Shown: positions 1 to 7,731 of the stretch, piece after piece
Layout of the letters: each line of letters begins with the position of its first letter
How positions within the stretch are numbered: position 1 is the first letter of the stretch
Assembly (NCBI RefSeq): GCF_002741055.1
Contig: NZ_CP016809.1
Coordinates: 5,992,501 to 6,056,500 of the forward strand
Reading direction: 5' to 3'
DNA from: Paenibacillus ihbetae
GTDB lineage: Bacteria; Bacillota; Bacilli; Paenibacillales; Paenibacillaceae
Length of the DNA: 64,000 nt
Notes under the pieces: generated by a model
The model's input: the letters and a program-made list of their open reading frames with translations, nothing else
Databases searched by the model: none
What the model was told of the DNA's origin: nothing
Made by a program: the position numbers and the translations under genes

Positions 1-212
1 CCACGGCAGGTATGGAGCGGGAAGCCTGGCGGGAATACCCCTTCGCACTTAACACGGCAAGTTCAGAGGGAAGATCGGCAAGCCTGTGATCGGGCTTCTA
101 GCTGGCCATGCTGAAGGTTTCAGTATACTATAGAAGGAACTCGCTCCTCATAAACCCATCTCACGATAGAGAGGATCTTGGCCTGAACAGACAAGGAGGG
201 GACCTTTACATT

Positions 213-1031
213 ATGAAAACGGAGATTCAGTATAAAACGCCGAAGACATTGCTGAATAAAGGAACCGGGTTTTTGAATGGATACAGTCATACCTTGAATC
301 CGTATACGGGCTGCAGCTTTGCCTGTTCGTATTGTTATGTGAGGCAAATGCCGGTCTCTTTATTTCGCAAGCAGGAGTGGGGCTCCTGGGTCGATGTGAA
401 GCAAGGAACGGCCGAAATTCTTCGCAAGGAGCTGAGTCGAGCCAAGCAGAAGGGGCCGGTTACCATCTTCATGTCCTCGAGCACCGACCCGTACCAGCCG
501 GCAGATGCGAAGGAGGAAGTGACTCGCATGATGCTTGAGGTGATGGCCGCGGATCCGCCGGATTTTCTATTGGTACAGACTCGCAGCCCGTTGGTTCGGC
601 GGGATATTGATCTGCTGCAGCAATTAGGGGATCGGGTCAGGGTCAGCATGACGGTGGAGACGGACCGGGAGGACATCCGAAAGCACTTTACGCCTTCAGC
701 TCCGCCGATCCAGGCCAGATTGAAGACCCTTGAACAGCTGCGGGATGCCGGGATCCCGACGCAAGCCGCGATTGCTCCCGTGCTGCCGAGCACGGAGAGA
801 TTCCCTGAGATCCTGCGCCCGCTTGTCCATCGCGTATGCATCGACGATTATTTCATGGGTGACGGGAGCGCCGGGAAACGCACGAAGAAGCTCCCTGTGA
901 ACTGGCTGTATAAAGAGCTTGGGCTTGAGGAATGGTACGATCCTTCCGCTTATCGGGTCGTATACGATCGGTTTCGCGCGGTATTTCCGGAAGATCAGTT
1001 GTATGTGAGTCAGAAGGGATTCGAGCCATGA
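213..1031 (+). CDS. Radical SAM protein, SplB/Rv2578c-like
   Basis: A 272-residue radical SAM enzyme. The cluster-binding motif CX3CX2C is visible as C34, C38 and C41 in GCSFACSYCY, which would bind a 4Fe-4S cluster that cleaves S-adenosylmethionine. The rest matches the spore-photoproduct-lyase-like family (Rv2578c type), whose members often have no assigned substrate. An upstream ATG at 108 is open, but the ATG at 213 follows a good AAGGAGGGG ribosome site and begins at the conserved region, so I use it. It stands alone and is followed by a terminator. The substrate is unknown; a DNA-repair or RNA-modification role would be a guess. Confidence 0.85.
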   Translation: MKTEIQYKTPKTLLNKGTGFLNGYSHTLNPYTGCSFACSYCYVRQMPVSLFRKQEWGSWVDVKQGTAEILRKELSRAKQKGPVTIFMSSSTDPYQPADAKEEVTRMMLEVMAADPPDFLLVQTRSPLVRRDIDLLQQLGDRVRVSMTVETDREDIRKHFTPSAPPIQARLKTLEQLRDAGIPTQAAIAPVLPSTERFPEILRPLVHRVCIDDYFMGDGSAGKRTKKLPVNWLYKELGLEEWYDPSAYRVVYDRFRAVFPEDQLYVSQKGFEP

Positions 1032-1060
1032 GTGAATCGCAGCAACCTGCACATGTGTGT

Positions 1061-1100
1061 TAAGCCTTCTAAGGGATGGTTCCTTGGAAGGCTTTTATTA
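1061..1100 (+). terminator. Rho-independent terminator
   Basis: A 13-bp stem (AAGCCTTCTAAGG with CCTTGGAAGGCTT, one G-T pair) is followed by TTTATTATT and ends the radical SAM gene. The remaining bases up to the next gene at 1360 hold a TATAAT at 1224-1229 with no convincing -35 box; I see no other gene there. Confidence 0.8.
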
Positions 1101-1359
1101 TTAGCAGATCGGATTGCGATGCGGCGATTGAAGCGGGTTGTTGTCTTAAGTGGTTAGAGCAATTCAAATCCGTTGAGCATGCTCAGGCTTGTATTTTGTT
1201 ATTCCAGTGAAGGTATTGGATGTTATAATTACCCAATAGAGTATATATTTAAAAGTCAGAATGCCTGTGACTGTTATAGCCTGCATGGATTTGAAAGCAA
1301 GCGAGGTGATTGCGTTGGATGACGTTATGGAGCAATTAGCTTAAAAGGGAGGAACGGGC

Positions 1360-1557
1360 ATGAATAAGAAGCATATAAGAATTATGATCATGGCATCAAG
1401 TTGTCTAGTAATACTGGGGTTTGTTTATATGGTTCGATGCCGACGACGAAGTGACCCAAAATACCAAACAGATCATATTGAAAGGATATTATTACGAGAA
1501 GAAGCTATAAGCAAGCGCAAGTCCAAAGCGGATCGTTTGGTAACTGGTGAAGCGTAA
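1360..1557 (+). CDS. Small single-pass membrane protein, unknown
   Basis: A 65-residue protein with a short basic N-terminus, one hydrophobic segment at about residues 8-26 and a charged, Arg/Lys-rich cytoplasmic tail. It has a GGGAGG ribosome site at a normal distance. I do not recognise a family. It lies 38 bases before the phosphatase gene on the same strand, so the two are probably co-transcribed. The cysteine in the tail (MVRCRRR) directly follows the membrane segment. Confidence 0.55.
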   Translation: MNKKHIRIMIMASSCLVILGFVYMVRCRRRSDPKYQTDHIERILLREEAISKRKSKADRLVTGEA

Positions 1558-1595
1558 ATAGTACGAAACAAATTTTTTGGATGGAGATACGACAT

Positions 1596-2207
1596 ATGAA
1601 GATATTTCTTGTAAGACACGGCGCAGATGAAGAGGGCTTTCGAGGGGGATGGAGCAAACGGGGGTTAGTCGAGCAAGGCGTGCTCCAATCGAGGAGACTT
1701 GGGGAGTATCTGCATCGTTACCAAGATGAGTATGGGATCCGCACAATGATGAGCAGTGACCTGACACGTGCGGTTGAAACGACTAGGGAGATGGAACGAA
1801 GCTTCAACCAGGATGCCATTTACTCGCAGGATTGGAGAGAAATGAATAATGGGTACTTAGCAGGCATGCCAAATCAAGAAGCTGAGAACAGGTACCCTGG
1901 TGTTTACTTTAATACGCTGGACATGGATGCTCCTTTTCCGGGAGGGGAAACACCGAAGCATTTTTATAACCGGATCATCAAAGCGTTCGAGAGCTTATGC
2001 AGGAAGCTTGAATGTCAAGAAGTGAAGTCGAATGTTCTGCTTGTCACTCATGGCGGTGTCATTAATGTCTTGTATTATCATTTAAACAGGCAGGAATGGA
2101 CTAACAAAAGTCCGTTCTTTCCAATTGATAACACAAGTATACATACGGTTGAGAAGATCTTGAACGAATGGAAGATTACCGAAAAGAATACGACGAAGCA
2201 TTTGTAA
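1596..2207 (+). CDS. Histidine phosphatase family protein
   Basis: A 203-residue member of the phosphoglycerate-mutase-like histidine phosphatases. The phospho-accepting LVRHG motif is at residues 5-9 (His8), and the second catalytic histidine is in LLVTHGGV near the C-terminus. Length and motif order fit small broad-specificity phosphatases, and the substrate cannot be read from the sequence. I start at the ATG at 1596 because the ATG at 1581 overlaps the ribosome site (GGATGGAG). It is probably in one transcript with the small membrane protein before it and the methyltransferase after it (51-base gap). Confidence 0.8.
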   Translation: MKIFLVRHGADEEGFRGGWSKRGLVEQGVLQSRRLGEYLHRYQDEYGIRTMMSSDLTRAVETTREMERSFNQDAIYSQDWREMNNGYLAGMPNQEAENRYPGVYFNTLDMDAPFPGGETPKHFYNRIIKAFESLCRKLECQEVKSNVLLVTHGGVINVLYYHLNRQEWTNKSPFFPIDNTSIHTVEKILNEWKITEKNTTKHL

Positions 2208-2258
2208 GGGGCTTTTAGCGAGGTCTATCAACAATAATTCAGAAAAGAGTGATAATGG

Positions 2259-2948
2259 ATGGCCACACATGAACAGATTTATAAAAATCAATCGGATGTC
2301 TATGAGTTGATGATTAGCAAACAGCCTGAATTATCTGAGGTGATCAGGGAGATCCGGCCATTTCAAGATTTAGCGGTTCTGGATCTGGGAGCGGGAACCG
2401 GCCGATTATCAAGTGTTCTTGCGAAGGACGCGAGTTCGCTAATCTGCACGGACAATTCAGCTTCCATGCTGGAGCTCTTAGATCAAAAATTAATCGAGCA
2501 AGGGCTCGAGCGTAATTGGACTACGATTGTTGCAGACTATAGGGAGCTGCCTCTGGACGATACATCGATAGATTTGGCGGTTTCGGGCTGGAGTATCGGC
2601 TATTTAGCCAATACGGACAATGACAATTGGGCGGAAAATTTGGAACGGGTTATGTCTGAGCTTCACCGTGTGTTGAAGCCACATGGCACGATCATCATTT
2701 TCGAGACGATGGGCACGGGGACGGAAACCCCGAATCCTCCCGGATTTCTGACGAGTTATTATACAGCGCTTGAAGAGGAATACGGCTTCCAGCACAAGTG
2801 GATCCGAATGGATTATACCTTTAGCCAGGTTGAAGAAGCGAGACGATGTACCGAGTTTTTCTTTGGCGAAGAGCTGGGGCAGAAGATTCTCGACAATCAG
2901 TGGTCAACGGTTCCGGAATGCGCAGGAATTTGGTGGAAGCATCTATAA
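2259..2948 (+). CDS. Class I SAM-dependent methyltransferase
   Basis: A 229-residue Rossmann-type methyltransferase. SAM-binding motif I (VLDLGAGTGRLSSVL) is at about residues 45-59, an acidic residue of motif II follows in CTDNS, and a motif resembling post-I (DLAVSGWSIGYL) follows. This is the UbiE/Methyltransf_11 type, where the acceptor is not predictable. It is the last of three closely spaced plus-strand genes and converges on cotH. Confidence 0.8.
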   Translation: MATHEQIYKNQSDVYELMISKQPELSEVIREIRPFQDLAVLDLGAGTGRLSSVLAKDASSLICTDNSASMLELLDQKLIEQGLERNWTTIVADYRELPLDDTSIDLAVSGWSIGYLANTDNDNWAENLERVMSELHRVLKPHGTIIIFETMGTGTETPNPPGFLTSYYTALEEEYGFQHKWIRMDYTFSQVEEARRCTEFFFGEELGQKILDNQWSTVPECAGIWWKHL

Positions 2949-3073
2949 GGAGAATCCAAGTGAAAAAAAACTCCCCCTGATGAGCAACAGGAGGAAGGCA
3001 AAGCAAGTTTTTTATGATGGGAGCTGTTTCATTGACAGGCAAGATTTTTGCTGCGACTGGACTTGTGGTACGT

Positions 3074-4120
3074 TTAGTCCAATAATCCTAGTTGGTTCTT
3101 TATATCCTGCCTTCTCTGGTCAATATATTTCCGAATGGTGTCCGGCTCAGCGTCGAACACCTTCGTGCTCCATTTATGATTCGGATCCTTATAGACGTCA
3201 GCTGCAATGGCATCGTGCATTTTGTAAACGAGGGGCAGCTGACGTCTTACGGTAAATACCGATTCAAGGAACCCAGATAATAAAGTCTTATACCTTTCCC
3301 GGTGTGAATGAAAGGATAATACTTTCTCCGTCAGTTTATTGTAGCCTTGTATGTTCACAAGGTTTGAATCTACTAATTTCCCATAGCAATTTCTTCCCCA
3401 AGTGCCCTCATAATCCCATGGGATCATGCAATAGGTTTTCCTTTTTCCGTGTTCAAACAAGGTATAGTTCTGATCAAAACCATCATAATTCCCCGTTAAT
3501 ACCGCGCCGCATAACCACCGTAAGTAATTTTCGATGTCCAGGTGCTTGCGAAGATATTGCTGCAGATCGGCCCCTTCTTTTTGGTGAATATCCTGAATAA
3601 AGCCTGACAGTTTTAGGCGGTCCCGCTCTGAGCCTTTTATAAGATTATAGCCGGAGAAGGGAGATTTGCCCATTGAACGTTTATCTGTAAAATCGGCATT
3701 GTCGTTAACCGCATAAATGATGCTCCGAACAGGAATGCCCCTTTTCCGAAAAAATGGGGTCTTCACTGCCTCTATATTTAAATATACCCCAAGATTTTCA
3801 TTGTTCAGCGTAAGCACGCAGTGACGGGTGGAAGGGCTTGGCACGCGAATGGAATTGAAGAAATGAAAGGAAAGCGCATTTCGAATCAAGGAAGGGTCAT
3901 CATATTCAGCATTAAAGTGGTAGGTATATTTTGAGGTTCTAATTTCATAGGATTTTTTCGGGTATTCTCGGGTATGCCCTCCCCGGTAGCGAATGCGTAC
4001 CGGTATTTTTTTACGGCCGACAACTAGCTGTCCCGGTACGAAACGATTGGACCAGATATTGCTGTTTAACTGTTCATAATCCTTGTCTTTGATCACGACT
4101 CGATACACAGGCAAAGGCAT
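3074..4120 (-). CDS. cotH: CotH-type spore coat protein kinase
   Basis: A 348-residue CotH-family protein, close to the 362 residues of the Bacillus subtilis protein. In that species CotH is an atypical kinase that phosphorylates serines of the coat proteins CotB and CotG. The N-terminal region has the RYRGGHTREYPKKSYEI motif typical of the family. The active-site region shows GNYDGFDQNY and, after a short insert, IPWDYEGTWG, with aspartates in the positions expected for catalysis and metal binding. A perfect AGGAGGTAG ribosome site precedes the ATG. It is divergent from a CotB-like gene whose serine-containing repetitive tail is a plausible substrate. Confidence 0.85.
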   Translation of the reverse strand: MPLPVYRVVIKDKDYEQLNSNIWSNRFVPGQLVVGRKKIPVRIRYRGGHTREYPKKSYEIRTSKYTYHFNAEYDDPSLIRNALSFHFFNSIRVPSPSTRHCVLTLNNENLGVYLNIEAVKTPFFRKRGIPVRSIIYAVNDNADFTDKRSMGKSPFSGYNLIKGSERDRLKLSGFIQDIHQKEGADLQQYLRKHLDIENYLRWLCGAVLTGNYDGFDQNYTLFEHGKRKTYCMIPWDYEGTWGRNCYGKLVDSNLVNIQGYNKLTEKVLSFHSHRERYKTLLSGFLESVFTVRRQLPLVYKMHDAIAADVYKDPNHKWSTKVFDAEPDTIRKYIDQRRQDIKNQLGLLD

Positions 4121-4331
4121 GAAGCTACCTCCTTCAAACTGATAGACTATCGTTTGAATTTGTCTGCTTGATTATATTAAACCAGTTCCTTTCTATTACA
4201 TGAAACATATAAGTATATTACCGACAGACCTGATGGACAGTTGAGGGGTATCGACAGCTTTCGTGATCATGCCCGAGATCTTACCATTCTTGATCTGTCG
4301 AAATATATAAATCCTTGAAAGGAGCATGGAC

Positions 4332-5141
4332 ATGGCTTACAACAGGTTTGGTTTCGGGAACTTGGTAGGAAGAAACGTAAAGATCAATCGCGGTGGACCG
4401 GATTCAATCGAAGGTCTTCTGCTGGATGCCCAATCCGACTACTTGGTTGCAGTTGCTGACGGCGGTTTCGTTTATGTTAAAGACGAGCATGTCAAAAGCA
4501 TCACGGATACGGGTAAATCTGGTGGAGAAAGAGAGAGCATTGTCAATCCGATCAGGGCCTATGACTTCGTTGGTGTTATGCAGGCCCTTCGTTATCGCTA
4601 TGTGAAAGTAAACCGCGGCGGACCGGAAAAAATCGAGGGTATCATCGTCGATGTGAACCAGAATTATTTGATCTTAACGGTGAAAGGGCAAGAGGTCGTT
4701 CACGTTCCGGTAAGTCATATTAAATCGATTACCGTAATCCGCGGCGGGAATAGTAACCAATCCGGCGGTAATCAGAATCAAAACAGCAGCTCCAAAGGTA
4801 ATCAATCTCAAGGCAATCAAGCGCAAGGTAACCAATCGGGAGGCAACCGTTCAGGCGGTAACCAAGCGCAAGGTAACCAGTCGGGAGGCAACCGTTCGGG
4901 TGGTAACCAGACACGCGGCAACCGCACGGGCGGTAACCAAACCGCAGGCAACCGGACAGGCGGCAATCAATCCAGAGGTAACCGTACCGGGGGCAACCAA
5001 ACGGCAGGGGACTGGATGAATTGGACTGGCGGCAATCAATCCAAGCACCGCTCAGGCAAACGTAATCGCAGTGGCAATCGTTCGAATAACCGATCCGGTA
5101 AGCGCAATCGCAGTGGCAAGCAAAGAAGCGGAGGCGAATAA
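4332..5141 (+). CDS. CotB-like spore coat protein with Gly/Asn/Ser repeat tail
   Basis: A 269-residue two-part protein. Residues 1-140 hold two copies of a short beta-rich module, each with a VxxNRGGPxxIEG core and ending in HVKSI or HIKSI, as in the N-terminal half of CotB. From about residue 143 the chain becomes a low-complexity tail of repeats such as GGNQSGGNRS, changing to a basic KRNRSGNRS type at the end. The tail is rich in serine and threonine and suits phosphorylation by the adjacent CotH. I start at 4332 because the ATG at 4326 is one base from the AAAGGAG site. Sporulation-phase expression is expected; I could not pick out a sigma-K promoter with confidence. Confidence 0.75.
   Translation: MAYNRFGFGNLVGRNVKINRGGPDSIEGLLLDAQSDYLVAVADGGFVYVKDEHVKSITDTGKSGGERESIVNPIRAYDFVGVMQALRYRYVKVNRGGPEKIEGIIVDVNQNYLILTVKGQEVVHVPVSHIKSITVIRGGNSNQSGGNQNQNSSSKGNQSQGNQAQGNQSGGNRSGGNQAQGNQSGGNRSGGNQTRGNRTGGNQTAGNRTGGNQSRGNRTGGNQTAGDWMNWTGGNQSKHRSGKRNRSGNRSNNRSGKRNRSGKQRSGGE
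4740..5120 (+). repeat. Coding tandem repeats of the CotB-like tail
   Basis: Imperfect repeats of about 15-30 bases (GGTAACCAAGCGCAAGG-like units) encode the Gly-Asn-Gln-Ser tail of the coat protein. The units differ mostly at third codon positions, and the frame is kept throughout, so the repetition is selected at protein level and can change length by slippage or recombination. Confidence 0.7.
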
Positions 5142-5230
5142 TAATCCGCAGGACAGGGGCATAGCCTAACCAGCCATCTTCGACTCACCCATGAGTGAAA
5201 CAAACAAGCATTCCCCCGATTGAGCACTTC

Positions 5231-5283
5231 TGAATGAGCATTGGCTGCACAGTCATCCAATGCTCCATTCAGGGGGTTTTTAA
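5231..5283 (+). terminator. Rho-independent terminator after the CotB-like gene
   Basis: Stem TGAATGAGCATTGG pairs with CCAATGCTCCATTCA (one bulge), followed by GGGGGTTTTTAAA. A flanking CCCCC at about 5214 could extend the structure with GGGGG. The stretch 5142-5432 holds this and a short leader for the next gene, nothing else seen. Confidence 0.75.
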
Positions 5284-5432
5284 ATATCCCGCTTAAAAAG
5301 TTGTGCAATCTGCACGTTAAAGTTCGATACCAACAATATATGCAGGCGCATGGTGTTGGTGATTCCGAAAGCTTTGCATGAATGCATGCCGGAAAGCTGT
5401 AAGATTAGGATTTTTAGAAGAGGAGGGAAGAG

Positions 5433-6098
5433 ATGGAATCACTGCGTTCACTGATCGGCAAACGTGTTGAACTGGAGCTTTCGGGTTGTAAGCCATTGCT
5501 TCATGGCGAATTCATTGATATGGGAAGCGATGTTCTCGTTTTATATTCCAAGTCGAAATATATTTATACGCCGATCCATCATTTGCAGCATTTAAGGCTA
5601 TATGAAGAGCTGGATAATCCCCCAATGGACAGCGGTCCCGATTCGAAATTAGACCTCGCCAATATTTCCTATCGCAAAATATTGATGAATTCCAGGGGCG
5701 TCTTTACTGAGATCTACCTGGGAGGTTCTCAATCATTGCATGGTTATGTGACAAGTATTATGAATGACTATTTTGTATATCACTCGCCGATGCATCAGAC
5801 GGTTTATATTCCAGTTAACCACGTCAAATATTTGATACCCTATCCTCCAAACACAACACCTTATAGCCTTGATCAAAAACATTTCCCCGTTCAGCCATCT
5901 GTTGTTGCTTTATCCAGAACGATGGACCAGCTGTTGAAAAAACTTGAGGGTCAGCTCGTGGTGTTTGATCTTGGAGAACATCCTTACAAAAAAGGGTTAC
6001 TGAAATCGGTCGATGACAAGATCGTTCAATTGGTGCTTGCCGGCGGAAATGATAATTTTCTGCATTTGGATCATATTAAATCCATCCAGCTGCCGTAG
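5433..6098 (+). CDS. CotB-like protein with three tandem modules
   Basis: A 221-residue protein without a repetitive tail. It appears to contain three copies of the module found in the preceding coat protein, at about residues 4-60, 80-140 and 165-221. The modules end in HHLQHLRLY, NHVKYLIPY and DHIKSIQLP. The pattern suggests a small Sm-like beta-barrel repeated three times. The ribosome site AGGAGGGAAGAG is well placed. It is separated from the previous gene by a terminator, so it is probably transcribed on its own but within the same coat regulon. A structural role in the spore coat is an inference from homology and position. Confidence 0.65.
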   Translation: MESLRSLIGKRVELELSGCKPLLHGEFIDMGSDVLVLYSKSKYIYTPIHHLQHLRLYEELDNPPMDSGPDSKLDLANISYRKILMNSRGVFTEIYLGGSQSLHGYVTSIMNDYFVYHSPMHQTVYIPVNHVKYLIPYPPNTTPYSLDQKHFPVQPSVVALSRTMDQLLKKLEGQLVVFDLGEHPYKKGLLKSVDDKIVQLVLAGGNDNFLHLDHIKSIQLP

Positions 6099-6123
6099 AT
6101 CCGTCAAAAACCATAAGAAAGTC

Positions 6124-6163
6124 GCAGTCTTCCCACTGACAGTTTGTCTGGCAGTGGGGCTGC
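6124..6163 (+). terminator. Hairpin, possible terminator
   Basis: GCAG-tctt-CCCACTG-a-CAG pairs with CTG-g-CAGTGGG-g-CTGC around a TTTGT loop. It lies between two convergent genes (5433 gene and the minus-strand gene ending at 6200). The T-run is weak, so it may act in both directions or only as an mRNA end stabiliser. Confidence 0.45.
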
Positions 6164-6199
6164 TATTTGCCGGCTTAGAGGATGAAACGATTTCGGGGA

Positions 6200-7492
6200 T
6201 TATTCAACAGAAGGGTCTTCTTGGGAAGGGGCAGGGTATTTTATCATCCGGTCAAGTAATAGCCCATCCGTCCGCTTGTTCTCCCCAGTCACAAAATCCT
6301 TCATATAGTAGGATACATAGTCACCGTATTGACTTTCGGTTTGGAGAAGCAGCTCGTCAACGAAATAAACACCGTTTGGAATTTCGTCTTTCAGGAGTGT
6401 ACATAATGCGCCATATATGCCGCAAGCAACCTGAAAATAAGTGGCATTGATCTGGAAGACAGGGTAGATGGTGTCGGTACTCAGAACATTATACATATAC
6501 CTCTCTTTATCTGGATATACCAGCAAGACTCCGACCAAATCTTCTCCTCCGACTTCGCCATTCGATGGATCCAAAATTTGATGATCCCATTCCCAAATAA
6601 CGTCGAGATCTTCAAGCTGGGAACGGATTAAATCGATCGTATAATCGCTGACACGGTAGATAAAACCAGTCTCCATATCAAATTTTTCTCCAAGGGACAA
6701 TACTTCTTCATGAGGCATTAATGAACCATTGAATTGCTTGTTCCCTAAGGTCACCTTGAACTCCAACTCATACACCGGAAGATGCATCGTAAATGGGAAC
6801 TGATGCTTCATAAACATCGGATAATTGAGAATCGCTTCGTCCAAAAAGCATTCGGGAGACCAGGTGGAGTAAATCGTGCGTTCTTTTATTAGGGCGGGGT
6901 CTTTATACAGCGAGCTGTCATGCTCTACAATGTAACAGGCGATCGGTTGCTTGTCTGGCAGTTCCTTCATTAACTTGATAGCCATCCACTGGACGACTCC
7001 TGGATTCATACCCGAACCGATAATTGCAGTGGTCTGCGGCGATGATTGCCGGGCTTCCTGGAAGATCCGGTAACGTTCTAACAGCGAGTATGGGGCAAGG
7101 CTTTCATTCTCATCCACCAGGGGATTCTCAAGCGCGGTATTGATATAATGCACACCGGTTTCTTCGCAGCATTTTAGCATTTCAACCGTATCTGCCCACG
7201 AGACATCGATGACATGCGTGGTGCCGGTCTGTCGCAGATGCTGGCGAAACGACTCCAACTGGTTCAAATCGAATTGGTGCAATGCAGCATTCTTAAGCAA
7301 GCTTGGCATGAAAGCGCGATAGTAATCCGGATGTTTCTGTTTCAGGTCGATCAAATGAAGCGTGCTGTGCTTCATAATGGAATGAATGGGGTCATGGATA
7401 TCTTCAGCGCTTTTATTTAATATCGAGAGGATTGCTTTAGCGACGCCGCCGGAGCTGCCAAGGATGCTGATGACGATCGGTGATTGTTTCAA
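6200..7492 (-). CDS. Saccharopine dehydrogenase / homospermidine synthase-like protein
   Basis: A 430-residue dehydrogenase-like protein. The N-terminal Rossmann motif is ISILGSSGGVAKAIL, and a family motif GSGMNPGVVQWMAIK lies near the middle, as in homospermidine synthases and carboxynorspermidine/saccharopine-type dehydrogenases. It likely uses NAD(P) to oxidise or reduce an amine adduct, possibly in polyamine metabolism, but the substrate is not shown. The reading frame extends to an ATG at 7528, yet the strong AAAGGAGTTGG site lies inside that extension and points to the TTG at 7492. It is monocistronic as far as I can see. Confidence 0.65.
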   Translation of the reverse strand: MKQSPIVISILGSSGGVAKAILSILNKSAEDIHDPIHSIMKHSTLHLIDLKQKHPDYYRAFMPSLLKNAALHQFDLNQLESFRQHLRQTGTTHVIDVSWADTVEMLKCCEETGVHYINTALENPLVDENESLAPYSLLERYRIFQEARQSSPQTTAIIGSGMNPGVVQWMAIKLMKELPDKQPIACYIVEHDSSLYKDPALIKERTIYSTWSPECFLDEAILNYPMFMKHQFPFTMHLPVYELEFKVTLGNKQFNGSLMPHEEVLSLGEKFDMETGFIYRVSDYTIDLIRSQLEDLDVIWEWDHQILDPSNGEVGGEDLVGVLLVYPDKERYMYNVLSTDTIYPVFQINATYFQVACGIYGALCTLLKDEIPNGVYFVDELLLQTESQYGDYVSYYMKDFVTGENKRTDGLLLDRMIKYPAPSQEDPSVE

Positions 7493-7618
7493 ATCTACCA
7501 ACTCCTTTCTAGTAATATGATTATTCATAGAGTCGGGAAAAGGTCTGTGCTAAAACACCTTCAACATGCTTTTATTTGAAATCATGATGGATGTACGTAC
7601 GATGCGAAGCATGCCGAA

Positions 7619-7702
7619 CAAAAAAAGAGAGTCATGAATGCCGTGGTGATGATTCATTAATCGAATAATGAACCTATGCTCCACAAGAATTTCATGCTCT
7701 CT
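7619..7702 (-). terminator. Terminator of the ArsB-like operon
   Basis: On the minus strand AGAGAGCATGAAAT pairs with ATTCATGACTCTCT, the arms enclosing a nested hairpin TTCATTA/TAATGAA, and the 3' arm runs into TTTTTTTG. It lies just after the stop of the ArsB-like gene. Confidence 0.65.
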
Positions 7703-7731
7703 ATGAAATGTTGTTCCTGTATTCAGTATCG

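Noticed and set aside
1..89. Open frame entering from the left edge and ending at a TGA at 87-89
   Set aside because: About 28 codons with no recognisable motif, no start in the window and no way to judge the frame. It could be the tail of an upstream gene.
1315..1344. Nine-codon frame after GCGAGGTGA
   Set aside because: Too short and without stem-loops or codon bias that would support a leader peptide.
2979..3255. Plus-strand frame opposite the end of cotH
   Set aside because: No ribosome site, and it overlaps the well-supported minus-strand cotH gene. It reads as an antisense shadow.
4740..5120. Regularly spaced short repeats resembling a CRISPR array
   Set aside because: Repeats are imperfect, keep the reading frame and encode a Gly/Asn/Ser tail. 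There are no unique spacers of constant length and no cas genes.
4851..5308. Minus-strand frames across the repeat region
   Set aside because: They are products of the repeat composition on the complementary strand, with no ribosome sites.
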